From the NCBI RefSeq assembly GCF_009646095.1, contig NZ_CP045725.1, forward strand, positions 2,232,001-2,296,000: 64,000 nucleotides of DNA, written 5' to 3'. A program made the translations under genes and the position numbers. How positions within the stretch are numbered: the first letter of the stretch is position 1; every line of letters begins with the position of its first letter. The notes under the pieces were generated by a model that did no database searches, was not told the origin of the DNA, and worked only from the letters and a program-made list of their open reading frames with translations. This document shows, in pieces, positions 45,320-53,138 of the stretch. Source of the stretch: Raineyella fluvialis. GTDB lineage: Bacteria; Actinomycetota; Actinomycetes; Propionibacteriales; Propionibacteriaceae.

Positions 45320-47302
45320 GGACGCGGCCAGCTCCTCGGCGAGTTCGGCGATCGCGGCGGCATCCGGGGGGCCGGGGGGCGCGTCAACGGTCCGGGGCCG
45401 GGCCCGGGGGCGGACGGGGGCCGTGACGAGCCGGCCCGAGGAGTCCTCGGCGGCCGGCGACAGGCCGAGGTCGTGCAGCAGGCCGACCACCTCGTCGGCC
45501 TCCGCATCGGCGACGATCACGCCGGGAGCGAGCCGGCGCAGGCCCAGCGGGCCCGCCTCCGGATGGGTGAGCAGTTGGCTGACCACCGCCGCGTCGTCGG
45601 TCTGGATCCAGCTACCGACACTGCCCACACGGATCCGGCCGTGCCGGCGGGCCACGTCGCCGACCAGGTACTCCAGCGGTTGCGGCACCCCGGTGCTGGA
45701 GTGCTCGGCGAGCCAGCCGAGCACCCGGTCGGCTGACCAGCCCGCGTCGAAGGCGCGGCGCAGCGAGCCCTGGCTGAACCGGAAGACGCCGCCCGCCCCG
45801 CGCGACTCCTGGTCGGCCAGCAGCCGGGCCACCCGGCTGGTCTCATGGTCGAGCGGGCCGGGGGCGACGGCGGTGAGGTCGGACTGCAGGATCAGTTCGC
45901 TGACCGGCTCGGGGAACTCGGCGGCCAGCCCGTCGGGGACGGCGGCCCCATCATCGGCAGCGACGGCCATCAGGCTGGTCACCGCGTCGAGGGCCTGCAG
46001 ACCCAACCAGCCGGCTTCCTCCCACCACTGGCCGGTCATCTCGGCGAGGTCGACCTGGGAGGCCAGGGCCGGGCGGTGCCAGGCGTACGTCTCGGCCAGT
46101 CGCTCCGCCCCGATCAGGCTGCCCGGCGCGACCGCCGTGCAGACCTCGAGCAGGCCCCGGCGCAGATCGGCGGCCCCACGCCAGTCCGCGTCCGGGCCGA
46201 GGGCATGGGCCTTGGGCCGGACCGACCAGTGGAACCAGCGCAGTGCCCCCTTCCAGACCCGGACCAACTCGGTCCACCGGTCCACCGCGGGCCGCTCGAG
46301 CCACTGGTCGAACGCTGGGGTCGGCAACAGCGTCTCCCCGTTGACATGGTTGACCAGACCCGCGGCCCAGGCCAGTTCCACGACGAGGGCGGCGTACGCC
46401 TGGGAACGGGCCTGGTGGGAGGGGGGCAGCCGCAGCAGCGACACCACCGCGCCGAGGTCCTTCGCCGACAGGCTGCCCTCGCGCAGTAGTCGGACGTCGA
46501 GGTCGGGCAGGGAGGAGACGAGTTGCTCGATGTCGCGCAGCAGGGTGATCGCCGCGCCGACGCCGGCTCGGTCGATGAGTGCGGCCTTACGCCGGTGCCC
46601 GGTGGCCGGCTCCGGGGGAGTGGAGGAGGGGAGCGTACGCACCAGCCGGTGCCCCCGGAGGTGCCAGGCGACCTCCCGCGGCATCACCACCGTGTCCGCG
46701 TCCAGCGGGCGCAGCAGCCGGTGGGCCAGCGCGACCTCCATCGGCGTGGCCGCAGTCTCGGGCGTGACGTGGCGGTCGGCGTTCTTCACCCGGCCGGTCG
46801 GCGGACCCCAGGTCAGTTGGTCCAGCAGGGGTCGCACCACCTCTCCGGCGGCGGCCAGGGCGGCGGTGAGCTCGGGCTCCGTGAGCGGACGGACCGAGTC
46901 GTCGGCCAACCCGGCCGGCCAGGGGCCGAAGGCTGTGCGGGCGGGGACGAGCAGGTGGAGGTCGGTGTCCGGCCCCCAGACCAGGCCGCGTTCACGTAGG
47001 TCGGCGATCCCGCGGCGGACGGCGAGCTCGTCCGCACTGCCGAGGAGATCGGCGACTGCCGCACGGGTGGTGCCGTCGGGCAGAGCCGCCAGGGCCTCGG
47101 CGACGACGTGCTGCCACGCGTTGAGCCGGTGCAGCGCGCCCATCGTCGAGCCGCTGGTCGTCATCCGGACCACGAGGTCACCGACCGAACGCGGCGGCGG
47201 GGTGCACAGGTCGGGACGCGCCGCGAGCAGGGCGGCGAAATCCTTGGCCTTCCACCGGCGCAGCGACTCGGCCAGTGAGCGGGGTGCGGCCTGACGGGTC
47301 AT
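45311..47302 (-). CDS. Helicase-associated protein (XPB partner, Rv0862c-like)
   Basis: 663 residues. An N-terminal winged-helix-like segment (RWKAKDFAALLAARPDL to RGIADLRERGLVW) leads to a long helical middle. The C-terminal part resembles the XPB drive/helicase-associated domain (LILQSDLTAVAPGPLDH; ESRGAGGVFRFSQGSLRRAFDAGW). Always found beside the XPB-type helicase in actinobacteria, so a partner or loading factor is likely; no nuclease motif seen. ATG 47302 overlaps the stop of the membrane-protein gene upstream by four bases. Confidence 0.85.
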   Translation of the reverse strand: MTRQAAPRSLAESLRRWKAKDFAALLAARPDLCTPPPRSVGDLVVRMTTSGSTMGALHRLNAWQHVVAEALAALPDGTTRAAVADLLGSADELAVRRGIADLRERGLVWGPDTDLHLLVPARTAFGPWPAGLADDSVRPLTEPELTAALAAAGEVVRPLLDQLTWGPPTGRVKNADRHVTPETAATPMEVALAHRLLRPLDADTVVMPREVAWHLRGHRLVRTLPSSTPPEPATGHRRKAALIDRAGVGAAITLLRDIEQLVSSLPDLDVRLLREGSLSAKDLGAVVSLLRLPPSHQARSQAYAALVVELAWAAGLVNHVNGETLLPTPAFDQWLERPAVDRWTELVRVWKGALRWFHWSVRPKAHALGPDADWRGAADLRRGLLEVCTAVAPGSLIGAERLAETYAWHRPALASQVDLAEMTGQWWEEAGWLGLQALDAVTSLMAVAADDGAAVPDGLAAEFPEPVSELILQSDLTAVAPGPLDHETSRVARLLADQESRGAGGVFRFSQGSLRRAFDAGWSADRVLGWLAEHSSTGVPQPLEYLVGDVARRHGRIRVGSVGSWIQTDDAAVVSQLLTHPEAGPLGLRRLAPGVIVADAEADEVVGLLHDLGLSPAAEDSSGRLVTAPVRPRARPRTVDAPPGPPDAAAIAELAEELAASLQ

Positions 47303-48051
47303 CGGGGCATCTCCGGAGGCTCGCCCCAGGTCCGTCGACGCCGCTCCGCATCGATCGCGGCCCGCTGGCGGATGTACCAGACGGCCAGGACGATGCTGTA
47401 GACGAGGCCGATCAGCCGGGACAGCCAGGAGAAGTCGCTCCAGGTCTGGCCGGCGAGGATACCCAGCAGGAGCAGCGCCCCGAGCAGCCCCGCGACCGTC
47501 CGGGACAGGCCCTTGGCGGCGGCGGGGACGGACGGCACGGCGGAGAGCAGCACTGCCCCGGCGAGGACGGCGGCCGTGACGTACGGTCCGGCGAGGGCGC
47601 CGGCGATGTACAGCACGGGGGGCAACGCCAGCCATCGAGCGGCCCGTGAGCGCTCGTCGAGGTCGGGGTAGTGCGGTGCGTCCGGGGGTGCCATCACGTA
47701 GGGGATGTACGGCTGGTACGGCGCCGCGGGGGTCTCCGGTTCCGGGATGACTGCCGGGGAGGCGTGGACCGAGCTCCACGCGGAACCCACGTGGTGTGGT
47801 CGGCTGACGAGCGCGAACGGCTGACGCGGGTCCCGGAACGGCGCCGTGGGCGGCGCCAGCGCGGTCAGCGGCACCGCATCGGCCGGTGGCCGGTAGGCGG
47901 GCGGGGTGGCGCTGGGCGGTGTGTCGGGAGACGACTGCGCCGCGTTGTCCGCCAGTTCGGACAGGGCCGGAGTGACGCTCGTGGCCGCGGGCTCGTAGCC
48001 CGAGGGTGGCACCAGCGGTGCGTACTCGGGGCCGTCCAGCCAGGTCGCCAT
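47299..48051 (-). CDS. Membrane protein with long Pro/Ala-rich N-terminus
   Basis: 250 residues. Residues 1-135 are low-complexity, Pro/Ala-rich and probably cytoplasmic. About four transmembrane segments follow (near 140-160, 163-178, 186-202 and 207-228), then a basic tail. Not recognised by function. TAGCAT (48059-48064 on this strand) ends 7 bases before ATG 48051. ATGA overlap (47299-47302) couples it to the helicase-partner gene, so it heads this operon. Confidence 0.75.
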   Translation of the reverse strand: MATWLDGPEYAPLVPPSGYEPAATSVTPALSELADNAAQSSPDTPPSATPPAYRPPADAVPLTALAPPTAPFRDPRQPFALVSRPHHVGSAWSSVHASPAVIPEPETPAAPYQPYIPYVMAPPDAPHYPDLDERSRAARWLALPPVLYIAGALAGPYVTAAVLAGAVLLSAVPSVPAAAKGLSRTVAGLLGALLLLGILAGQTWSDFSWLSRLIGLVYSIVLAVWYIRQRAAIDAERRRRTWGEPPEMPR

Positions 48052-48091
48052 GGCTTCGATGCTACCCGGGCCCGGACGTACGATGATCGCC

Positions 48092-48934
48092 ATGACCCTC
48101 GCCGCTCCGGACCTGCTGGCCGTGCGACTGCGCGCACTGCAGGAATCCCTGGCGGCGTTGCCGGGCCTGCTGGTCGCGTTCTCGGGCGGGGCCGATTCGG
48201 CCTTCCTGCTGGCCGCGGCCGTCCGGGCGTTGGGGTCGGAACGGGTGCTGGCGGCGACCGGGGTCTCCGGCTCGTTGCCGCTGGTCGAGCGCGGGCCTGC
48301 CGCCGACTTCGCCGCCTCGCTGGGCGTCGCGTCGTGGACCCCGGCCACCCATGAGATCGACCGCGAGGGCTACCGGGCCAATGCCGGGGACCGCTGCTAC
48401 TTCTGCAAGAGCGAACTGCTCGAGGTGCTCACACCCGAGGCGGAGCGGCGGGGGTGGCCGGTCGCTACCGGCACGAACGCCGACGATGTGGTGGCCGGTT
48501 TCCGGCCCGGCATCCGGGCGGCCGCCGAGCGTGGGGCGCTCACTCCGCTCGCCGATGCCGGGATCACCAAGGACCAGGTCCGCCAGGCCTCGGCCGCCTG
48601 GGGGCTGGCCACCTGGGACAAGCCGGCCGCCGCCTGCCTCGCCTCCCGGATCGCCTACGGTCTCGAGGTGACGCCCGCCCGCCTCGCCCGGGTCGAACGT
48701 GCCGAGGCCGCCCTCCGGGCAGCCCTCCCGGGGGTGCGGGACCTGCGGGTGCGCGACCTCGACGACCACGCCCGGGTGGAGATCGACCGGGCGACGCTGG
48801 CCGGCCTCGACGCCGCGGCACAGGGCCGCCTGCGCGAGGCGCTGGCGGCCGAGGGCCTTTCGGTGGTGGAGTTCCGGGCCTTCCGCTCGGGGTCCATGAA
48901 CGATCTGCTGGCGGACCCGGCGCGCTACCGCTGA
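48092..48934 (+). CDS. larE: ATP-dependent sacrificial sulfur transferase LarE
   Basis: 280 residues. PP-loop FSGGADSAFLL near residues 30-40, RCYFCKSELL, GTNADD and KPAAACLASRIAYG, the last including the conserved Cys that LarE sacrifices to sulfurate pyridinium dicarboxylate during nickel-pincer cofactor synthesis. No larB, larC or lactate-racemase gene is nearby, so the target may be encoded elsewhere. TACGAT at 48079-48084 ends 7 bases before ATG 48092. Divergent from the helicase operon. Confidence 0.9.
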   Translation: MTLAAPDLLAVRLRALQESLAALPGLLVAFSGGADSAFLLAAAVRALGSERVLAATGVSGSLPLVERGPAADFAASLGVASWTPATHEIDREGYRANAGDRCYFCKSELLEVLTPEAERRGWPVATGTNADDVVAGFRPGIRAAAERGALTPLADAGITKDQVRQASAAWGLATWDKPAAACLASRIAYGLEVTPARLARVERAEAALRAALPGVRDLRVRDLDDHARVEIDRATLAGLDAAAQGRLREALAAEGLSVVEFRAFRSGSMNDLLADPARYR

Positions 48935-48960
48935 CGACCTCGCGATGCTCCCGGCCCGGG

Positions 48961-49082
48961 TATGCTGGGCCATCCGGACCCCGCCAGGAACGTCTCCGGG
49001 CGGTGGTGGACGTCCGCCGCACCCGGGCATGCTCCCGGCGGGGCCAGACCCATCGAGACCCCCACGAGTAAGCGAGGTTGCT
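48961..49082 (+). promoter_or_regulatory. Promoter and long leader of the cold-shock gene
   Basis: TATGCT (48961-48966) is a good -10, giving an mRNA leader of about 110 bases before GTG 49083. It contains GC-rich inverted segments (CGGGCGGTGG, CCGCACCCGG). Long structured leaders are typical of cold-shock mRNAs. Confidence 0.5.
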
Positions 49083-49466
49083 GTGCCCACTGGCAAGGTG
49101 CGGTTCTACGACGCCGACAAGGGCTTCGGATTCCTGACGAAGGACGGCGGTGGGGACGTCTACGTCCGCGCCAACGCCCTGCCCGAGGGGGTGACGACCC
49201 TCAAGGCCGGACAGCGGGTGGAATTCGGTGTGGTCGAGGGGCGCAAGGGCGAGCAGGCGCTGAGCCTGCACCTGGTCGACAAGCCGGTGTCGGTGGCCAA
49301 GGCGGCGCGCAAGAAGCCCGAGGACATGGCGGTCATCGTCGAGGACCTGATCAAGATGCTCGACCACCTCGCCGCGAGCTACCGGCACGGCCGCTACCCG
49401 GACGCCAAGTCCGCCGAGCGTACGGCTCACGTGCTCCGCGGTATCGCCGACGAACTGGAGCTGTGA
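49083..49466 (+). CDS. Cold-shock-domain protein with C-terminal extension
   Basis: 127 residues. Residues 1-65 form a cold-shock domain (GKVRFYDADKGFGFLTKDGGGDVYV) with RNP1 (KGFGFL) and RNP2-like (DVYV) motifs; the usual second aromatic of RNP2 (VFVH) is changed. Residues 70-127 are an actinobacterial helical extension (PEDMAVIVEDLIKMLDHLAASY). Binds single-stranded nucleic acid. GTG 49083 gives the conserved PTGKVRFYD start. DUF3027 follows, a common pairing. Confidence 0.9.
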   Translation: MPTGKVRFYDADKGFGFLTKDGGGDVYVRANALPEGVTTLKAGQRVEFGVVEGRKGEQALSLHLVDKPVSVAKAARKKPEDMAVIVEDLIKMLDHLAASYRHGRYPDAKSAERTAHVLRGIADELEL

Positions 49467-49496
49467 CGCCCGTCAGGGCGTGAGAGGATGACGGGT

Positions 49497-50300
49497 ATGG
49501 CAGCCCCCAGCGAACACGAGGCCCGCCGGGCACCGCGGCCGAAGCTCGACGCGGTGACCGCGGCGGCGGTCGACATCGCCCGCGAGGCAGCGCTGGCCGC
49601 TGCCGGGACGCACGGTGTCGGGGAGCATCTCGGGACGATCGTGGAGGGTGACCGGGTCGTCACGCACCTCTTCGCCTGCACCCACGGGGGCTATCGCGGC
49701 TGGCGGTGGAACGTCACGCTGGTCCGGGCCCTGCGGGCGAAGGTACCCACGGTCGACGAGGTGGCCCTGCTGCCGGGCGAGGACGCTCTGCTGGCCCCGG
49801 CCTGGGTGCCGTGGTCGGAGCGCGTCTCGCCCGACGACGTGACCCCCGGCATGCTGATGCCGACACCCCTGGAGGACGAGCGGCTGGAGCCGGGTTACAC
49901 CGGCGGCGAGCATGCCGCCGATCGCGACCCCGCGGAGGCCTCGCAGACCCGCGCCGTGGTCGCGGAGCTCGGGTTGGGCCGGGAGCGGCTGCTGTCGCCG
50001 TACGGGCGGCAGGAGACGGCCGAACGCTGGCTCGCGGGTGAGGGGGGCCCGGACAACCCGATGGCCAAGCAGGCCCCCGGGCCCTGCGTCACCTGCGGCT
50101 ACTTCGTCCGGCTGCAGGGCAGCCTCGGCACGATCTTCGGCGTCTGCGCCAACCTGATGTCGCCGTCCGACGGCACCGTCGTCGCGGTCGACCACGGCTG
50201 TGGTGCGCACTCCGACGTCCACGACGAGACGCACGCGGCAGACCTGACGGCCCCGATCTGGGACACCATCAGCATGTCCGAGGGGTCCCTCTTCGACTGA
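49497..50300 (+). CDS. DUF3027 protein with zinc-ribbon-like cysteines
   Basis: 267 residues, family DUF3027. FACTHGGYRGWRWNVTLVR and APAWVPWSERV form the N-terminal core. PCVTCGYFVRLQGSLGTIFGVC followed by DHGCGAHSD supplies four Cys and a His, a likely zinc site. Commonly follows a cold-shock gene in actinobacteria; function unknown. GAGGAT at 49484-49489 ends 7 bases before ATG 49497. Confidence 0.87.
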   Translation: MAAPSEHEARRAPRPKLDAVTAAAVDIAREAALAAAGTHGVGEHLGTIVEGDRVVTHLFACTHGGYRGWRWNVTLVRALRAKVPTVDEVALLPGEDALLAPAWVPWSERVSPDDVTPGMLMPTPLEDERLEPGYTGGEHAADRDPAEASQTRAVVAELGLGRERLLSPYGRQETAERWLAGEGGPDNPMAKQAPGPCVTCGYFVRLQGSLGTIFGVCANLMSPSDGTVVAVDHGCGAHSDVHDETHAADLTAPIWDTISMSEGSLFD

Positions 50301-50359
50301 GCAGATCCATGAGGGGGGCGCGAGATCAACGCGTAATCTGCGCCCCATAGGCTGCCCTC

Positions 50360-51850
50360 ATGGAATCTGCTGCATCCACCACGGCACCCACCCCCACCGG
50401 ACAGGGGGAGCGCGGCGTCCTGGACCGTTGGTTCGAGCTCACCGCGCGCGGGTCGACCATGGGCCGCGAGATCCGCGGCGGCCTGGTCACCTTCTTCGCG
50501 ATGGCCTACATCATCGCCCTCAACCCCGCGATCATCGGCACCGTCCCTGACATCAACGGCAACCTGATCACCGGTCAGCCGGTCTCCGACGCCAACATCG
50601 CCCTCTCCAAGGCGGCAGTGGCCGCCGTCACCGCATTGATCGCCGGCGTGATGACGATCCTGATGGGCGTCGTGGGTCGTTATCCCCTCGCCCTCGCCGC
50701 CGGTCTGGGCCTCAACGCGCTGCTGGCGTACACCCTCGCGCCGATGATGACATGGCCGCAGGCCATGGGTCTGGTCGTGCTGGAGGGCGCGCTGATCACC
50801 ATCCTGGTGCTCACCGGCTTCCGGACGGCGGTCTTCAGGGCGGTCCCCGCGTTCATGCGGGCCGCGATCAGCGTCGGGATCGGCGTCTTCATCACCTTCG
50901 TCGGGCTCGTCGACGGCGGCGTCATCCGTCCGGCCCAGGGCACCCCGGTCACCCTCGGCATCAACGGCAGCTTGATGGGCTGGCCGATCGGGATCTTCCT
51001 CTTCGGGCTGGTGCTCGCCGCGGTGCTCTACTCCCGCAACGTCCGCGGCAGTCTTCTGATCGCCATCGCCGTCGCGACCGTCGTCGGCGTGCTCGTCCAG
51101 ACCTTCCGTCCGCTGGGCACCGTCTTCAGCGGCCAGGTCGACGGCTGGAAGTCCAACCCGCCGGTGCTCGGCTCCTGGCACGCGCCCGACTTCCAGTTGC
51201 TCGGCAACGTCGACATCTTCGGCGCCTTCACCCAGCGTGGTCTCACCGCGCTCGGCGTCATCCTGCTGATCTTCTCCCTGCTGCTCGCGGACTTCTTCGA
51301 CACCATGGGCACCGTGGTGGCCGTCGGCGCCGAGGGCCGGCTGCTCGACGGCAACGGCAACCCGCCTCACCTGGGCGGTATCCTGGTCGTCGACTCGCTG
51401 GCCGCCATGTTCGGTGGCCTCGGCTCGTCCTCCTCCAACACGTCCTACATCGAGTCGATCGCCGGCGTCGCCGAGGGTGCCCGGACCGGCATCGCCTCCA
51501 TCGTCACCGGCCTGTGCTTCCTGGTCGCCATCGTGGCCTCCCCGGTGGTCTCGCTGATCCCGGCCGAAGCGGTCTCCCCGGTGCTGGTCATCGTCGGCGC
51601 GCTGATGATGTCCAGCGTCACCGAGATCAAGTGGTCGCGGATGGAGCAGGCGATCCCGGCCTTCCTGACGATCGTCTTCATGCCGTTCGCCTACTCCATC
51701 ACCGTGGGGATCGGGATCGGCTTCATCATGTTCGTGGTGCTGGAGATCGCCAAGGGCCGCACCCGTGAGGTGCACCCGCTGATGTGGGTCGTCTCGGCGG
51801 CGTTCGTCCTCTACTTCATGCAGGGGCTGCTGGGACAGATCGTCGCCTGA
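50360..51850 (+). CDS. NCS2/AzgA-family purine permease
   Basis: 496 residues with about 12-14 transmembrane helices. VTFFAMAYIIALNPAII, GLGLNALLAYT, FFDTMGTVVAVGAEG and FGGLGSSSSNTSYIESIAGVAEGARTG are AzgA-type signatures for adenine, guanine or hypoxanthine uptake by proton symport. The exact substrate is not determined. TAGGCT at 50348-50353 ends 6 bases before ATG 50360. Monocistronic; the hairpin that ends it lies in the opposing gene. Confidence 0.93.
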   Translation: MESAASTTAPTPTGQGERGVLDRWFELTARGSTMGREIRGGLVTFFAMAYIIALNPAIIGTVPDINGNLITGQPVSDANIALSKAAVAAVTALIAGVMTILMGVVGRYPLALAAGLGLNALLAYTLAPMMTWPQAMGLVVLEGALITILVLTGFRTAVFRAVPAFMRAAISVGIGVFITFVGLVDGGVIRPAQGTPVTLGINGSLMGWPIGIFLFGLVLAAVLYSRNVRGSLLIAIAVATVVGVLVQTFRPLGTVFSGQVDGWKSNPPVLGSWHAPDFQLLGNVDIFGAFTQRGLTALGVILLIFSLLLADFFDTMGTVVAVGAEGRLLDGNGNPPHLGGILVVDSLAAMFGGLGSSSSNTSYIESIAGVAEGARTGIASIVTGLCFLVAIVASPVVSLIPAEAVSPVLVIVGALMMSSVTEIKWSRMEQAIPAFLTIVFMPFAYSITVGIGIGFIMFVVLEIAKGRTREVHPLMWVVSAAFVLYFMQGLLGQIVA

Positions 51851-51858
51851 GCCTGTCC

Positions 51859-52566
51859 CTACTTCCGCGGGCCCCGGCCGCTTCGGCGCCGGGGCCCGTT
51901 GCTCGTCCGGGCAGGCTTCTGCGGGCGCTCGGGTGCGGGCCGCCCGGGTGCGGGCTCGCCGGGGACGGGCGAGCGAGAGCTGTTGGCGGTCCGGCCGCGG
52001 ACGATGCCGATGAAGTAGTCGGTGCGTTCGTCGGAGCGTTCGGTGAGCCAGGCCAGCCCGATCCGGGAGGGGGCGACGCCGCTGACCGGCCGGGCCGTGA
52101 CGTCCTTGCGGTGGTGCAGCCGGGCCAAGGACATCGGGACGATGACGATGCCGGTGCCGGCGCCGACCGTCCCGATGGCCTCCTCGAGGGTCAGCGCGGG
52201 CACCGGGTACCGGGAGCCGTCGGCCACCTCGGTGGCGACATCGCGCCACGCCGGCACCTCGTCCGGATCCTGCAACAGGTGCTCCTCCGACAGATCGGCC
52301 ACGTCCACCTCGTCGTAGGCGGCGACCGGGTGGTCCTTGGGCACCACGACCACCGGCACCTCCTCGTGCAGTTCGATCACGGACAGCCCGTCCCGCTCGA
52401 CCGGGAGACGGACGAGGGACATGTCCGCGCGACCGTCGCGGAGCACGGTCAGTTGATCGGCGTCGGGGACGGGCAGCAATTCCAGCGGCACCCGGGGCAC
52501 CCGGTCGCGCCACTTGCGGGCCCAGGTGTCGGGGGAGACGCCGGGGACGAAGGCGACCCGGAACAC
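51859..52566 (-). CDS. LysR-type effector-domain protein without HTH
   Basis: At least 235 residues from GTG 52566. VAFVPGVSPDTWARKWRDR to YDEVDVADLSEEHLLQ, and LTLEEAIGTVGAGTGIVIVPM match the LysR substrate-binding domain, but no N-terminal helix-turn-helix is present. The last ~40 residues are basic and low-complexity. Upstream, ATG 52595 with a perfect GGAGG site is in another frame. One extra base in the run 52568-52572 would join it, adding MPGVPPEVPP. Divergent from DUF5997, a constant pairing, so it may be the sensor half of a split regulator. Confidence 0.8.
   Translation of the reverse strand: MFRVAFVPGVSPDTWARKWRDRVPRVPLELLPVPDADQLTVLRDGRADMSLVRLPVERDGLSVIELHEEVPVVVVPKDHPVAAYDEVDVADLSEEHLLQDPDEVPAWRDVATEVADGSRYPVPALTLEEAIGTVGAGTGIVIVPMSLARLHHRKDVTARPVSGVAPSRIGLAWLTERSDERTDYFIGIVRGRTANSSRSPVPGEPAPGRPAPERPQKPARTSNGPRRRSGRGPRK
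51868..51898. terminator. 11-bp hairpin after the purine permease
   Basis: CGGGCCCCGGC (51868-51878) pairs with 51888-51898. It lies within the last codons of the opposing LysR-like gene, so it can serve both transcripts. Confidence 0.75.
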
Positions 52567-52642
52567 CGGGGGACTTCGGGTGGGACACCGGGCATCGTGG
52601 ACCTCCTCGTCTGCGGCCTGGCCGCCACCCTAGTCTTGGAGG

Positions 52643-53014
52643 ATGACGAAGGCCGCGAAGTCCCAGAGCATGAAGCCCGCGACAGCCGCCAAGAAGCTCG
52701 GCGTGCACCTGCCGGCCACCCCGGAGGACTTCCGCGAGGGGGTCGTGACCCGTGAAGAGCTCAACGCCCTGCTCGCTGACCCGCCGGCCTGGTTGGTCGA
52801 GCTGCGCCGCAACGGGCCCTACCCGCGTGAGGAGGTCGCCCGCAAGCTGGGGGTGTCCAACTCGGGGCTGGCCCGGGCGGGGATCACCGAAGCCCTCACC
52901 GCCGACCAGATCCGCGAACTGCTGCGCACCATGCCACAGTGGCTGGTCCGGGAGCGAGCCACCCAGGCCGAGGTCCGGGCGGAGAACGCCCGGCTGAAGG
53001 GCACCCGCGACTGA
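52643..53014 (+). CDS. DUF5997 protein with possible HTH
   Basis: 123 residues, family DUF5997. KPATAAKKLGVHLPATPEDFREG and YPREEVARKLGVSNSGLARAGITE are conserved; the second looks like a helix-turn-helix. The C-terminus is a short coiled-coil-like helix. Role unknown. TAGTCT at 52631-52636 ends 6 bases before ATG 52643. It is divergent from the LysR-effector protein, with 47-76 bases between starts. Confidence 0.82.
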   Translation: MTKAAKSQSMKPATAAKKLGVHLPATPEDFREGVVTREELNALLADPPAWLVELRRNGPYPREEVARKLGVSNSGLARAGITEALTADQIRELLRTMPQWLVRERATQAEVRAENARLKGTRD

Positions 53015-53060
53015 TCCGTACCGGAGAGGAACGCCTGGTCGGAGCGAGCTGGGTCGGGTC

Positions 53061-53066
53061 TACACT
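53061..53066 (+). promoter_or_regulatory. -10 element of pyc
   Basis: TACACT, about 73 bases before the pyc ATG, implying a leader of about 65 bases with its own ribosome site. One of the few units here that is not leaderless. Confidence 0.45.
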
Positions 53067-53138
53067 GCACTGTGGTCCCCCTCACAATGGCGTGTCGGTG
53101 ACCTTGAAGAGCTGTTCGTCGGCCCCGAAGGTGTGTGC

